In this document: positions 29,749 through 40,700 of the stretch, in pieces
How positions within the stretch are numbered: position 1 is the stretch's first letter
Layout of the letters: each line of letters opens with the position of its first letter
NCBI GenBank assembly: GCA_947303785.1
Contig: CAMYZH010000007.1
Coordinates: 1 to 45,729 of the forward strand
Length of the DNA stretch: 45,729 bases
Direction: 5' to 3'
Origin: an uncultured Clostridium sp.
GTDB lineage: Bacteria; Bacillota; Clostridia; TANB77; CAG-508
Position numbers and translations under genes: made by a program
The notes under the pieces: generated by a model
What the model was told of the DNA's origin: nothing
What the model saw: the letters and a program-made list of their open reading frames with translations, nothing else
The model's database searches: none

Positions 29749-32700
29749 TTACATTTTTATTTCAATATTTACAACTTTATTTTCATCTTTTAATTCGACA
29801 AAGTTTTTTTCTATTATTTTGCCATTTTGAAAAATTTCGGCTTTATTTGCTTCACTTTTTTTTCTAACCTTTATATTATAAATATTACTTTTATACTTAT
29901 ATTGAATATCAAACCAATCCCAAGTACTTGGGATTTTTTCAGGTAAATAGAGCCTATCTCCCTTTCTAATTAGCCCTAAAATATTTTCTAAACAAATCTT
30001 ATAATACCAGCTGCTAGACCCAGTATACCAACTCCATCCACCTCTACCTTTCATATATTTATTATCATAGATATCCCCAGGTATTACATATGGTTCTATT
30101 TTGTAATTTTGAATACTACTTAAATTTTCCGTATGTGTAATTGGATTTATCATTTCAATATATTTTAAAGCATCATCATTCATACCTAATTTTGCATATG
30201 CCCATATAAGCCAAATACTACTATGTGTATATTGCCCTCCATTTTCTCTTACCCCTTCTGGATATCTTTCAATATAACCAGGTTTTATTTCTAAACTATT
30301 AAAAGCTGGTGTTAATAATTTTATTATTTTGTTTTCTTCATCAACTAAGTATCTTTTAGCAGAGTCTATTGCAATATATTTTTTATCGTTTGTAGCAGCG
30401 TCTGAAATGACTGCCCAGCTTTGTGAAATACTATCTATCTTGCATTCTTTATTTTTTTCACTTCCAATAATTATTCCATCATCATTAATCGCACGCCTAT
30501 ACCACTGTCCATCCCAGCCAATTGTATTTAAATTATTTTTTAATTTATTTTTAATAATTTCATATTTCTTAATTTTATCATTATCTTTTTTATATTTTAA
30601 AATATCATTCCATCTATTCAAAATATCATATAAGAAAAATCCAAGCCATACACTTTCGCCTTCCCCTTTATGTCCTATTCTATCAAATCCATCATTCCAA
30701 TCACCAGTTCCGATTTTAGGAAATCCATTTTTCCCAAAATTCAAACTTTTTTCTATAGCATTTATGCAATGTTTATATAATTTGTCTTTTTCATTGGTAT
30801 ACTTGAATTTATCATATTTTTCTTTTTCTTCATTAATTTGTATTCCTGTAACATATTCAATTTCTTCATCTAAAATACTATAATCATTGGTAAATTCAAT
30901 ATATTCTAATACACTATATGGTAGCCAAAGTAAATCATCTGATATTTTTGTTCTTATTCCTGTCATGTTTTCATTATGCCACCAATGAAGTACATCTCCT
31001 TCTTTAAATTGATGTTTGGCAGCTTGTATGATTTGAAAATGTAACAGATTTATATCAATCCATTTCATTCCTAAACAATCTTGAAGTTGATCTCTAAATC
31101 CTGTAGCTCCTCCTGACTGATAAAAACCGGATTTAGCATTTATTCTACACGCAATTGTTTGATATATAAGCCAATAATTCATAAATAGATTTATTTTTTC
31201 AGAAGGTGTTTTAACTGTAACAACACTTAACTTTGAATTCCAGTATTTTTCAACATTCTCATATGCATTTGTAACAGATCTATTTTCTATAAATTCATCT
31301 ATATTATCTCCCATAAGAATATTGACATTTCTTTTCTCAAAAGACTTAATTTCGAGAGGAATTTCTATTATTAATTCATTTCCAATTAATATATTACCAG
31401 TAGTTTTTAGCTTTTTACCTCCTCCAAAAATATCGACTATTTTTTCACTACAGCCAATTTCTATTTTTTTATCAAAATTACTTTTACAAATATTTTCAAC
31501 AATAATCTTATTATCAATTTTTGAAACTTTTATTTTTCCTAGATTTTTCCTTTTTTCTTCTCCTAAGCTAAAATTTAATACATAATATAAAACTAATCTT
31601 TTATCAGTATTACTCATATTTTTTATTGAAATATTATTTATTTTTACCTTTTTATCAATTGGAATAAAGATTATATTTTCCTGTATTAGATCCTCATTAT
31701 TTTGGATATATTTTGAGTAACCTTGTCCAAACCTGACTTGATAATTATTTTTACTTGAATCACCTCCAAATTGCCAATATCTTTTTTTATTTAAATCTTT
31801 AATCCATATCATCTCTGGTTGAAAATCTTTTATAGGGTCATTTTCCCAGGTTGTAATTCTTTGCAATCTACTATTTTCAATCCAAGTATAGCCTCCACCA
31901 TTTTCTGTTGTAATTGTTCCAAATTCTTTATTTGCAATTACATTACACCACGCTCTTGGTGGAACATGATTATCACTAACATTTATTACATATTCATTCT
32001 TTTTAAAACCACCAATTTCATTTGGAAAATCTAATTCTTTTTCTATAATCGGTTTACTATCACTATACTTATAGTCTTTTATTATATCTATATTTTCTTC
32101 TGCATTGTCTAGTTCTTCTATTTCATCAAGATTGTTTTTTACTCCTCCAATTATTCCTGAAAAACATATATCTGCTACACTTTTTAGAACATTTATATCA
32201 TTTTCATCTTGCTCATTGTTATTTATTACAAAAATTTGATTATTTAAAAGATAATCTAACCTATGGTTCCTTATAGTTTCATATATTTCATTTTTAACTA
32301 TTGTTTCATATGCGTTTTTCTCCTTATTTAATATTATCAGATCAATCTTCATATTTTTCACATTAAAAAATTCAATAGTTTCAAGCATTTCATCTATAAG
32401 ATAAATCTCGTTGATATTTCTGATTTCAGCTAAAATTATTGGATAATCTCCTGATATACCAAATTTCCAAATATCTTCATTTCTATAGCAATTATTTAAA
32501 TATTTAGGTTTATCTTTTTCAATCAGATGTCCAAGAATTCTTTGATTATTTTCAACTTTTTGGCCATTGAGCTCTAAAAATTTTATTTCTTCCAGACTCT
32601 TAGCTTTTGCCAAATCTGATATACTTTCTATTTTTTCAGAATTTGCATGTTTTAGATATTTTACTAATTCTTCCATATCATATGATATAGAAATAATATA

Positions 32701-35700
32701 ATTTATTTTATATTCTTCGTTTGGATATAACTCTATTTTGGTTTTAAATGCAATAATTGGCTCAACTGTCTCAATTTCTTCATTTGTTAATCTACTAGAA
32801 TTTATAACCGCTTCTGGTATTTTATTATTACGTCCTAAAAATCTTTCTTTATTTAGCTCTAATTCCACATCATTTGATTGATCTTGCAATAGTTTAACAC
32901 CAAGAAATATTGTTTTATCATTTATTTTTCTAGAGCAGATAACTATATTATCATTTTTCAAATAATTAAACTTTAGAAACATATTATTATAAGCTGGATG
33001 AGCTATATCTTCTTCTACTTTGGTTAATAATGGTTCTAAACAAAAATAAACTTCCAAATCATTTTTTAAAATTCCATAGTTTTTAATACTTACATTTCTA
33101 ATTTCTGTTGATTCATTTGGATCTAAAAATACCTTAATATCAGATTCTATGTTTTCTTTTCTTGTGATAAATTCTTGTTTTGATTGAGAGAAAATTACTT
33201 TATCATTTTCAAAGCTACTCCATATTTTCCTCGTTTGTAAATTTTTAAAATATAGGCCAATTCCTTCATCACAATCGTTTCTATTTCTATATCTATTTAT
33301 TTGTATACTTTTAAACCTACTATAACCTTGTCCATAATTATTAATGATGTTTGTATAATCATCACTTGAAATACTATTATATCTTTTGTAATTACTCTTT
33401 TTATCAATAACAATATCTTTATCTTCATATTTATTAAAATATTTACCTTTGCTTACTTTGTTCTGTTTATTTTTTGATAGTACAACATTTTCTGGCATTC
33501 TTTCATCTAGTAAAATTTTGACAGCCTTTATTTCAGGATTCTGCATAAACCTCTTTTTCAAAATGTTATTATTAATTGCATTATTAATAGAATTTAAAAT
33601 TAGTCCTTGGTGATGTGCCATATATGTTTTCACAAGGTCATACTTTCTTTTTGAATTTAGTCTTTCTCTTGTAAAATCAATTGCTTCAAAAAATCCATAT
33701 TTTCCTCTCATATTATAGACTTCAATTTTTTTCAAATTATTAATTACATCTTCTATTCCATAATCTAAAAATAAAATTGAACCATATGGACTAACAACCA
33801 ATTCATCCTCAAGCCCTCTTTTTAATCCAAGCCATGGTATTCCAAATGCCTTATATTGGTAATTTCCATGTAAGTCCTTTAAAGAATACGCTGACTCTGA
33901 AATTCCCCAAGGAATATTGTTCACTTTGGCATACTTAATTTGACTTTTTTTAGCGAAATTGCAACTTTCGTCTAAAAGGCTTCCTTTTTCAATATCCATA
34001 ATTAAATTTGGCATAGTATATTCAAAAGAAGTTCCAGACCATGATATTAGTCCTTTATATCCATCTGATGATGTTAATGTTCTACTTAAATTAATCCAAT
34101 GCTTATATTTAATATCATTTTTCGCTATTGCTACAAAACTTGTTTGTCTAGATTCTGAGGCTAAAAAGTCATAATATGAATCGCTTAAACTATTACTTGA
34201 TAAATCAAAACCTATTGAAAATAATCTATTTTTCTGACTATATAGGTATTTAAAATCTGTATTTCTAATTAATTCTTGAACAATACTAATTAGTTCATTT
34301 TCTGCATTTTTATTTATAAGAAATCTTTTTAATACATATAAATATCCTACAAAATTTCCACTATCTACTGTTGAAATGTATTCTGGTCTAAGAGGCTCTA
34401 ATGTTTTGATATTATACCAGTTATATAAATGTCCATTCCACTTTGGCAAAATTCTTATAACCTCTAATACTTTTTTCAATAATGATATTGCCTCTTCTTC
34501 AGAAATAAATTGCATATCAGTAGCTGAAATAATAGACATGATTTCAAGGCCAATATTGGTTGAAGAAGTTCTTGTTACTGATTTGTTTTTTCTATCTAAT
34601 TGATAATTATCAGAAATTAAATAATTATTTTCTTTATTTATTCCGTCTTTAAAATAATTCCATGTTTCTTCGGCTAATGTTAATAAATACCTTTTATTTT
34701 CTATACTTATAAATCTTTTGTTTTTTGTTGTCTGACTTAATTTCCACATTATATATGGAGCTAAAATCCATAAAGTTCCAAATACCATGCCTAAAGGATT
34801 CATAAATCCAAAAATTAAAATTCCAGCTATAATATTAAATTTCATTTTATTACAATAATATTCAAGACTATTTTCAGTTTCTTTATCGACTGCATCAGAT
34901 GTTTTCCATTCTAGTAATTTAATATTTTTTTTCAATCTATATATTGTTTTTAGAATTGCGAATAAATTATTTAAAGAACTTGTAGGTAAGCAAATAAAAT
35001 CTATTGCGTTTCTAAGAAGTGCCCCCATTACACCTGAAACATTTTTACTAAACTTTTTATCTGCATATATTTTTTCATCTGACATACTTTTTCTAAAAAT
35101 TATTTTATTTACTATTTCTAATAATGTTGGTATATAAATAGAATTTAAAGCAATTAATAATAACCAAATATTTTTTGATCCTATAGCTATTAATAAAACT
35201 ATAAATTCAGATAGTCTTAGAATACTTCTTCTTAAATTATCGAAAATTTTATATTTTCCAAGCCTGTTAATTGGATTATTATCATGTTTTGTTTTTGGAT
35301 TAGTCCACTTTGAAATTTGCCAGTCCCCTCTAGTCCATCTATTTTCTCTTTCTAAATATGAAACATATTTACTAGGAAATGAATCTAATAAAACCACATC
35401 AGAAACTAGCCCACATCTTAAATAATTTCCTTCTAATAGGTCATGGCTTAAAATTCTATTTTCTGGTAATTTGTCTTTTAAAAGTTTTTGATATATTTCT
35501 AAATCATAAATTCCTTTTCCTGTAAAAATTCCCTCACCAAAGCAATCTTGGTAAATATCAAATACCGCATTTGTATAAAAATCTATTCCAGAGTTTCCAG
35601 AAAAAATTTTTGAAAATAAGCTTTTATGCGAATCTTCTAGTGATATTCCAATCCTAGGCTGCATTATTCCATATCCATCTACAACTATGTTTTCTTTTAT

Positions 35701-37599
35701 TACTGGCGTGTTTAATATATGTGCCATTGCTCCAATTAGTTTTTTAGCAGAATCTAAAACTAAGTTTGTATCAAAATCTAATGTAATTACATATTTTATT
35801 TTTTCATCAAACTTTTCTAATGTATTTATTATAAAATCTTCATTTTCATGATTTATCAATAATTCATTAAATTGTATTAGAAGCCCTCTTTTTCTTTCCC
35901 AACCTATATATTTTTGTTCTCCTTCATTCCATCTTCTTTTCCTATATACAAAATTAAATCTTGTTTTTTCTGAATATTTTTCATTTAAGCTTTTTTGAAT
36001 TTCTATTCCTCTTTTAATAATATTTTCATCCACTTTTTCCACTTTTTTTTCAGAAGTTGTGCAATCTCCGAGAAGGGTAAAAAATATATTTTTATCTTTA
36101 TTTGCTAAATAATATACCTCAAGTTTTTCAAAGCACTCTTTAACCTTTTTTTCATCCTCTAAAATACATGGCATAACTACCATAGTTTTGTATTCATCAT
36201 CAATTCCATCTTCAAAATTTAATTTTGGTATTTTGATACTTTTTATAATTTTACTTATCACATAGTTTATTATCCTTATATTAATTTCATATAATGGAAT
36301 ATATAAAAATATAAATACTATTATTCTAAGATAACTCCCTAATTGATTTGTAAATTTATATGATGCAATCAAATCCAAAAATAATGGAATAATAATTGCA
36401 AAAAATAAATAAATATTAACCTTTATATTTTTATTTACCTTATAGATTCTTTTTTCTAATAGTTCTTCTTTTAATTGTGTTTTTCCATCTCCAATCAAAT
36501 AATAACCTACATGTGATTTTTTCATATCTTCAATATTTTTACTATCAGCATATTTTTTTGATAAACTCAATATTTTTTCTGTAATATATATTTCAGATAA
36601 TTGAAATTTATCTGATATTTTTTTTATTTTTTCTCGATATAATTCCTTCGTTTCATCTGTTTGATTTATAAAATAACCACTAGGATCCTGATTTAATAAT
36701 TCTTCAGTTTTATTTGTTTGTTCAAATATGTTTTGGTAATTTATTCTATTAATTTCTTTTAATGAAGTGATAAGTGTTCCTAATTTAATCTTTAATGTTG
36801 CTATATATAGATGTTCTTTTTGTACAATATCATCTATTGTAGTCCCTAACTTTTTTATTTCTCGCTCTAAAACATCTATATATTGATTTCCATTTTTCCC
36901 AATTTTTCTTAATTTGTATGTCATATATTCGACATATGAATAGTTTAAATCATAAGAGCTTTTTTTATTATTAATTTTATTCTTAAAAGTTCTTTTATTA
37001 TTTGGCTTTAATTCAACCAATCTTTCAAATGTATTTTCGACTTTATACCTTTGTAGTTGTGCATAATAAATTTTCTCACAAATTTCAGATATTTTCTGAA
37101 TTATAACTATTTGTAGAAATATTCCTATATTCCATATTTCTTCCATAGATAAATTTTTTCTTAATTGATAATTGTCTATAGATTGTATTATCTTTTTTTC
37201 AGAAACTATATCAGAACTTAGGCCAACTATGTCACTGGCTAAAACATAAATTCTCGAAATGCCTTTATACTTTTCGTTTTCAAGTCCTGGTAGTTTTTTG
37301 TATTTTTTCAAAGTTAAGCTTTTTTCCACATTTTTTTCACATTCTTCAATTACATAAAAATTATCTAATAACCATTCTCCAGCCGAATGTATATTTATTC
37401 CTAATCTCAAATGTTCATTTAATAATTGATATGTTTTTAAAATATTTTCAAAATCATTTTTTATTTTTTTTCTTGGATATGTTCTCTTATCGCTGTTTTT
37501 AACTATTATGTGCTCTTCTGCAGAATGTTTTATATATTCAAATAATTGACTATCTTCTAAATTTGCTCCCTTTGTACTTAGATAATTATATTTGCTCAT
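29749..37599 (-). CDS. Cyclic beta-1,2-glucan synthase-like protein (GT84-GH189-GH94)
   Basis: A 2616-aa membrane enzyme with the full NdvB/Cgs architecture. It has an N-terminal helical region and transmembrane segments at about 395-440, 790-825 and 920-950. A GT84 glycosyltransferase domain carries TLDFDTN (about 605, the DxD site), LSHDLLEG and RENRWTRGDWQ (about 750). A middle glycoamylase-like cyclisation domain (GH189) has SYYDFLASESRQTSF (about 1136), WSGTSFEYTMP and MAHHQG. A C-terminal GH94 phosphorylase-like domain has GFRDQLQD (about 2163), HWWHNENMTG and GDWNDGFDRIG (about 2297). Known members polymerise and cyclise beta-1,2-glucan at the membrane. Bacterial homologues are around 2800 aa, so this one is near full length. 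GGAGG lies unusually far (16 nt) from ATG. No clear promoter was seen. Confidence 0.92.
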   Translation of the reverse strand: MSKYNYLSTKGANLEDSQLFEYIKHSAEEHIIVKNSDKRTYPRKKIKNDFENILKTYQLLNEHLRLGINIHSAGEWLLDNFYVIEECEKNVEKSLTLKKYKKLPGLENEKYKGISRIYVLASDIVGLSSDIVSEKKIIQSIDNYQLRKNLSMEEIWNIGIFLQIVIIQKISEICEKIYYAQLQRYKVENTFERLVELKPNNKRTFKNKINNKKSSYDLNYSYVEYMTYKLRKIGKNGNQYIDVLEREIKKLGTTIDDIVQKEHLYIATLKIKLGTLITSLKEINRINYQNIFEQTNKTEELLNQDPSGYFINQTDETKELYREKIKKISDKFQLSEIYITEKILSLSKKYADSKNIEDMKKSHVGYYLIGDGKTQLKEELLEKRIYKVNKNIKVNIYLFFAIIIPLFLDLIASYKFTNQLGSYLRIIVFIFLYIPLYEINIRIINYVISKIIKSIKIPKLNFEDGIDDEYKTMVVMPCILEDEKKVKECFEKLEVYYLANKDKNIFFTLLGDCTTSEKKVEKVDENIIKRGIEIQKSLNEKYSEKTRFNFVYRKRRWNEGEQKYIGWERKRGLLIQFNELLINHENEDFIINTLEKFDEKIKYVITLDFDTNLVLDSAKKLIGAMAHILNTPVIKENIVVDGYGIMQPRIGISLEDSHKSLFSKIFSGNSGIDFYTNAVFDIYQDCFGEGIFTGKGIYDLEIYQKLLKDKLPENRILSHDLLEGNYLRCGLVSDVVLLDSFPSKYVSYLERENRWTRGDWQISKWTNPKTKHDNNPINRLGKYKIFDNLRRSILRLSEFIVLLIAIGSKNIWLLLIALNSIYIPTLLEIVNKIIFRKSMSDEKIYADKKFSKNVSGVMGALLRNAIDFICLPTSSLNNLFAILKTIYRLKKNIKLLEWKTSDAVDKETENSLEYYCNKMKFNIIAGILIFGFMNPLGMVFGTLWILAPYIMWKLSQTTKNKRFISIENKRYLLTLAEETWNYFKDGINKENNYLISDNYQLDRKNKSVTRTSSTNIGLEIMSIISATDMQFISEEEAISLLKKVLEVIRILPKWNGHLYNWYNIKTLEPLRPEYISTVDSGNFVGYLYVLKRFLINKNAENELISIVQELIRNTDFKYLYSQKNRLFSIGFDLSSNSLSDSYYDFLASESRQTSFVAIAKNDIKYKHWINLSRTLTSSDGYKGLISWSGTSFEYTMPNLIMDIEKGSLLDESCNFAKKSQIKYAKVNNIPWGISESAYSLKDLHGNYQYKAFGIPWLGLKRGLEDELVVSPYGSILFLDYGIEDVINNLKKIEVYNMRGKYGFFEAIDFTRERLNSKRKYDLVKTYMAHHQGLILNSINNAINNNILKKRFMQNPEIKAVKILLDERMPENVVLSKNKQNKVSKGKYFNKYEDKDIVIDKKSNYKRYNSISSDDYTNIINNYGQGYSRFKSIQINRYRNRNDCDEGIGLYFKNLQTRKIWSSFENDKVIFSQSKQEFITRKENIESDIKVFLDPNESTEIRNVSIKNYGILKNDLEVYFCLEPLLTKVEEDIAHPAYNNMFLKFNYLKNDNIVICSRKINDKTIFLGVKLLQDQSNDVELELNKERFLGRNNKIPEAVINSSRLTNEEIETVEPIIAFKTKIELYPNEEYKINYIISISYDMEELVKYLKHANSEKIESISDLAKAKSLEEIKFLELNGQKVENNQRILGHLIEKDKPKYLNNCYRNEDIWKFGISGDYPIILAEIRNINEIYLIDEMLETIEFFNVKNMKIDLIILNKEKNAYETIVKNEIYETIRNHRLDYLLNNQIFVINNNEQDENDINVLKSVADICFSGIIGGVKNNLDEIEELDNAEENIDIIKDYKYSDSKPIIEKELDFPNEIGGFKKNEYVINVSDNHVPPRAWCNVIANKEFGTITTENGGGYTWIENSRLQRITTWENDPIKDFQPEMIWIKDLNKKRYWQFGGDSSKNNYQVRFGQGYSKYIQNNEDLIQENIIFIPIDKKVKINNISIKNMSNTDKRLVLYYVLNFSLGEEKRKNLGKIKVSKIDNKIIVENICKSNFDKKIEIGCSEKIVDIFGGGKKLKTTGNILIGNELIIEIPLEIKSFEKRNVNILMGDNIDEFIENRSVTNAYENVEKYWNSKLSVVTVKTPSEKINLFMNYWLIYQTIACRINAKSGFYQSGGATGFRDQLQDCLGMKWIDINLLHFQIIQAAKHQFKEGDVLHWWHNENMTGIRTKISDDLLWLPYSVLEYIEFTNDYSILDEEIEYVTGIQINEEKEKYDKFKYTNEKDKLYKHCINAIEKSLNFGKNGFPKIGTGDWNDGFDRIGHKGEGESVWLGFFLYDILNRWNDILKYKKDNDKIKKYEIIKNKLKNNLNTIGWDGQWYRRAINDDGIIIGSEKNKECKIDSISQSWAVISDAATNDKKYIAIDSAKRYLVDEENKIIKLLTPAFNSLEIKPGYIERYPEGVRENGGQYTHSSIWLIWAYAKLGMNDDALKYIEMINPITHTENLSSIQNYKIEPYVIPGDIYDNKYMKGRGGWSWYTGSSSWYYKICLENILGLIRKGDRLYLPEKIPSTWDWFDIQYKYKSNIYNIKVRKKSEANKAEIFQNGKIIEKNFVELKDENKVVNIEIKM

Positions 37600-37684
37600 A
37601 TCAGAATTTTTTTAACCTCCGTAATTTTAGAGTATATTCTGATTGATATTTTTTCCTTTTTTTAAATATATATACAAAAATATA

Positions 37685-37710
37685 AGCGAGTAGTCTATTT
37701 ACTACCCGCT
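37685..37710 (-). terminator. Terminator after the large surface-protein gene
   Basis: A 10-bp stem with one G-U pair (AGCGGGTAGT/ACTACTCGCT, 6-nt loop) is followed on the minus strand by a U-rich stretch. It separates the surface-protein operon from the glucan synthase gene. Confidence 0.75.
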
Positions 37711-37744
37711 TTATTCTAGCTTGTTATTAATATTTAATTCTTAA

Positions 37745-40700
37745 TTATTTGATGATTTTTTTCTTAATAACAACTATTCCTATTGCCAATATAATTCCAG
37801 AAATTGCAATTGTTATTACATATGTTCTTTTGTTGTATTCTCTACTAGAAATACCATTAGGTTCTGATACTGTTATCAAGTTTGGAGAATCTGCATCTCT
37901 TTCACCGTTTAGATGTAAAATTTTACCTCCTACAGTAATTTCTTTTGCTCCTTCATAATCAGTAACTAATTTTCCATCTTCATATCCAGTAGCTGCTGTG
38001 TATTCTCCTCTATATACCTCTGCATTTGCTGGCACTGCAAGTTCATCTCTTCTACCTACTGTATTTGAGTATGATGCTATTTCAGCAATATTATTATAAA
38101 TATCATTATCAGAATTATTCTCTGTTAATTGTTTTGTAACAACTACTCTAATTTCTCCACTTGATTTTTCTCCTGTGCCTTCTGAAGCTGATGCTGGTAC
38201 TAATTCAGCTATAGCACTTGGATTATATAACTCATTATCTGATAATAATATATTACTCTTTGTAGGTGAAATATAGTTTCTTTTCTTAGAATCTACTAAT
38301 TGTTTTTCTCCCCCTACCATAGTATATACATTATCACCTATTAATTTGTTATTTCTTAAATCATCTATTGAAACTTGAATCCAGCTTCCATTTTCAACTA
38401 ATGTATTAGCTTCTGAATCTGGTGATAAGTCATTATCTACATAATCAATTATTTTTTCAACTTTTGTTTTTACAATCTTATCTTGGTCATTATTTTGGTT
38501 GTTATAATAGTTTAAGCCTACATATTTACCATATTCAATCATTTCTCCAGAAACATAAGGTTCTGTTTTTTCAAGTTCAGAAACTTTATCTAATATTGAT
38601 GAACTGTCATTATATTTTGCAAGTTTTCCTGTCCAATCGACTTCAGAATTATTAGTTACTGTGATTTGATATGTAATTTTTAAAGTAGCTCCATTTCTGT
38701 ATGAATCTTCCATTGGAATATATTCAAATCCTTGAAGATTATTTTGTTCATCTAAATGTGCTATCTTAGATACATATTTTGAATCTGTTTTTGTTTTATT
38801 AACTGTTCCATCTTCATTATAAAAGACACTTAATAATAATGTATTTCCATCATCTTTGTATAATGCTATATTTGAGATTCTCTTTTCTAAGTCTATTGCT
38901 GTTCCAGATCTTCTTTCTAGACCAAAGTCGATGTTATTTATAGTATATGTAAATTCTTGTAATCCATTAACTAATTTAACATCTCCATAGTCTATATAAT
39001 CTTGATGTTCTATTTCAATATTTAATTTTGCTGTATTTGCTACCATTTGAGTATTTTCAAGTAATTCTTTGTTCTTTGTTTCTTGATCTGCACTTTCTAG
39101 TATAGTTCCTATTTCATTATCTATAAATCTTGAGTATGCAACTACTTTCATTCTTTGTAATTCATAATCTCTAGCATCTGATACTCTAGCTTGATTCAAT
39201 GTAGTATCTGATTTTAAATTTTGCCATTCATTATTTAATGTAGTTGTTCCATCTTCATTTGTCATGCCTGCTTGGTAAGCTGTGTTTTTATAATCTTGTC
39301 CATTATATTTAGCTGTTGCTTCTTTATTTCCATATTTAAATCTTACAACATAGTTACCAGCTAAAATACCTTTGAAGTAATAATGTCCATTTTCATCTGT
39401 TGTTACATCTTTTAATCTATATTCAGATTTTTCTTCTGGTGTCAAATCGAAATCATCTTCAGTCCAGATTTTCTCATATTCAACTCCATCTATTTTGATT
39501 TTTTCAACAAGTTGTACATCTATATCTTTTACAGCTTTTTCTCCATTTTCCATTAAACCATTTGCAACTTTTTGACCATATAGCAATTCTTGACTTTCTT
39601 GATCTTCCCAAACATTTCCGTTTAGTTCTCTATTATATCTAAATAATTCTATTTTTGTTGCTGGAGCAGATTCTGTATCATCTTCATACCAGTCTTTAAC
39701 ATTTCTATTTAAATCAATGTTGTCTGGAGCAGAATCTCTATCTACAATACCAGCTACTTTTCCATTTGTATAATATGTAGAGTAATTTGCAATCTCTGCA
39801 ATATTATTTTTCTCTCCAAGTAATTCTGGTCTTTCAGTAGTTCCTTTATAACCATTTTGGTCAACTTCGAATGTAATGAACATTTCAAGTTGTTCGCCAG
39901 CTGCTAATTTTTGATCTTTTAAATCTGTAATTGTTAATTTTTTATAACTGTCATTTACGTTCTTATTATCGTCATTACATGTAAATCTAGCCATATTATC
40001 TGACCAATATGTATATTCTGGTTGTTCATCTTTCTTAACTATTCTATAGTATGGACTTTCTGCAACAACCTTATTAATTCTTTCTTGTTTATCATTTAAT
40101 ACATTAGCTTTTACATCTGTTCCAATATATGTAAATGATTTATCATAATAATCATTTATTTGATTTACTGTTGCTAGTAAATCTGTTTTGGCTTGACTTT
40201 CATTATTTACTGCAATTCTATATGTTAAATAAACTTTTAAGTCAGTATCAGCTTTAATATTTTTTACAACATCTGCACTCTTTTCATATACAGTTGAACG
40301 ATATTCATAGTCTGAACTATATAATCCAATGTGATATGTTCCAATTCTACAAGCTTCAATTTGAATTTCTAATGCATCTCTATTTGCTTCTTCTTCTACA
40401 TCTACATATTTATTAAATTTCTTAGTTATTTCTTTTTCATTAACTAATATTTCTGCTTTATATAAATCTTTAAACACTGATAAGTCAGCTTTTTCTCTCT
40501 CTTTTACTGCTAAATTTATATGTAACATATAATCATATAATGTTTTGTATGTTGTTGTTTTTCCTTTTTCATCTTTAACAACACTTAATTCTTTAACATC
40601 ATCAGCTTCACTAATAGATATCTTATTATCTACAGGATAATAAACTCCTGTATTACCTGTTGTAGCTACCATTTTGTATTGTTCAATTATATGTTCTTGT

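Noticed and set aside
30329..30883. 184-codon plus-strand frame opposite the glucan synthase
   Set aside because: It is antisense to the GH94 region, Ser/Phe/Leu-rich as expected for the complement of a Lys/Glu-rich A+T-rich gene, and lacks initiation signals.
37600..37684. Promoter for the glucan synthase gene
   Set aside because: A TATACT hexamer is present, but no acceptable -35 at 16-18 nt was found, so it was not listed as a feature.
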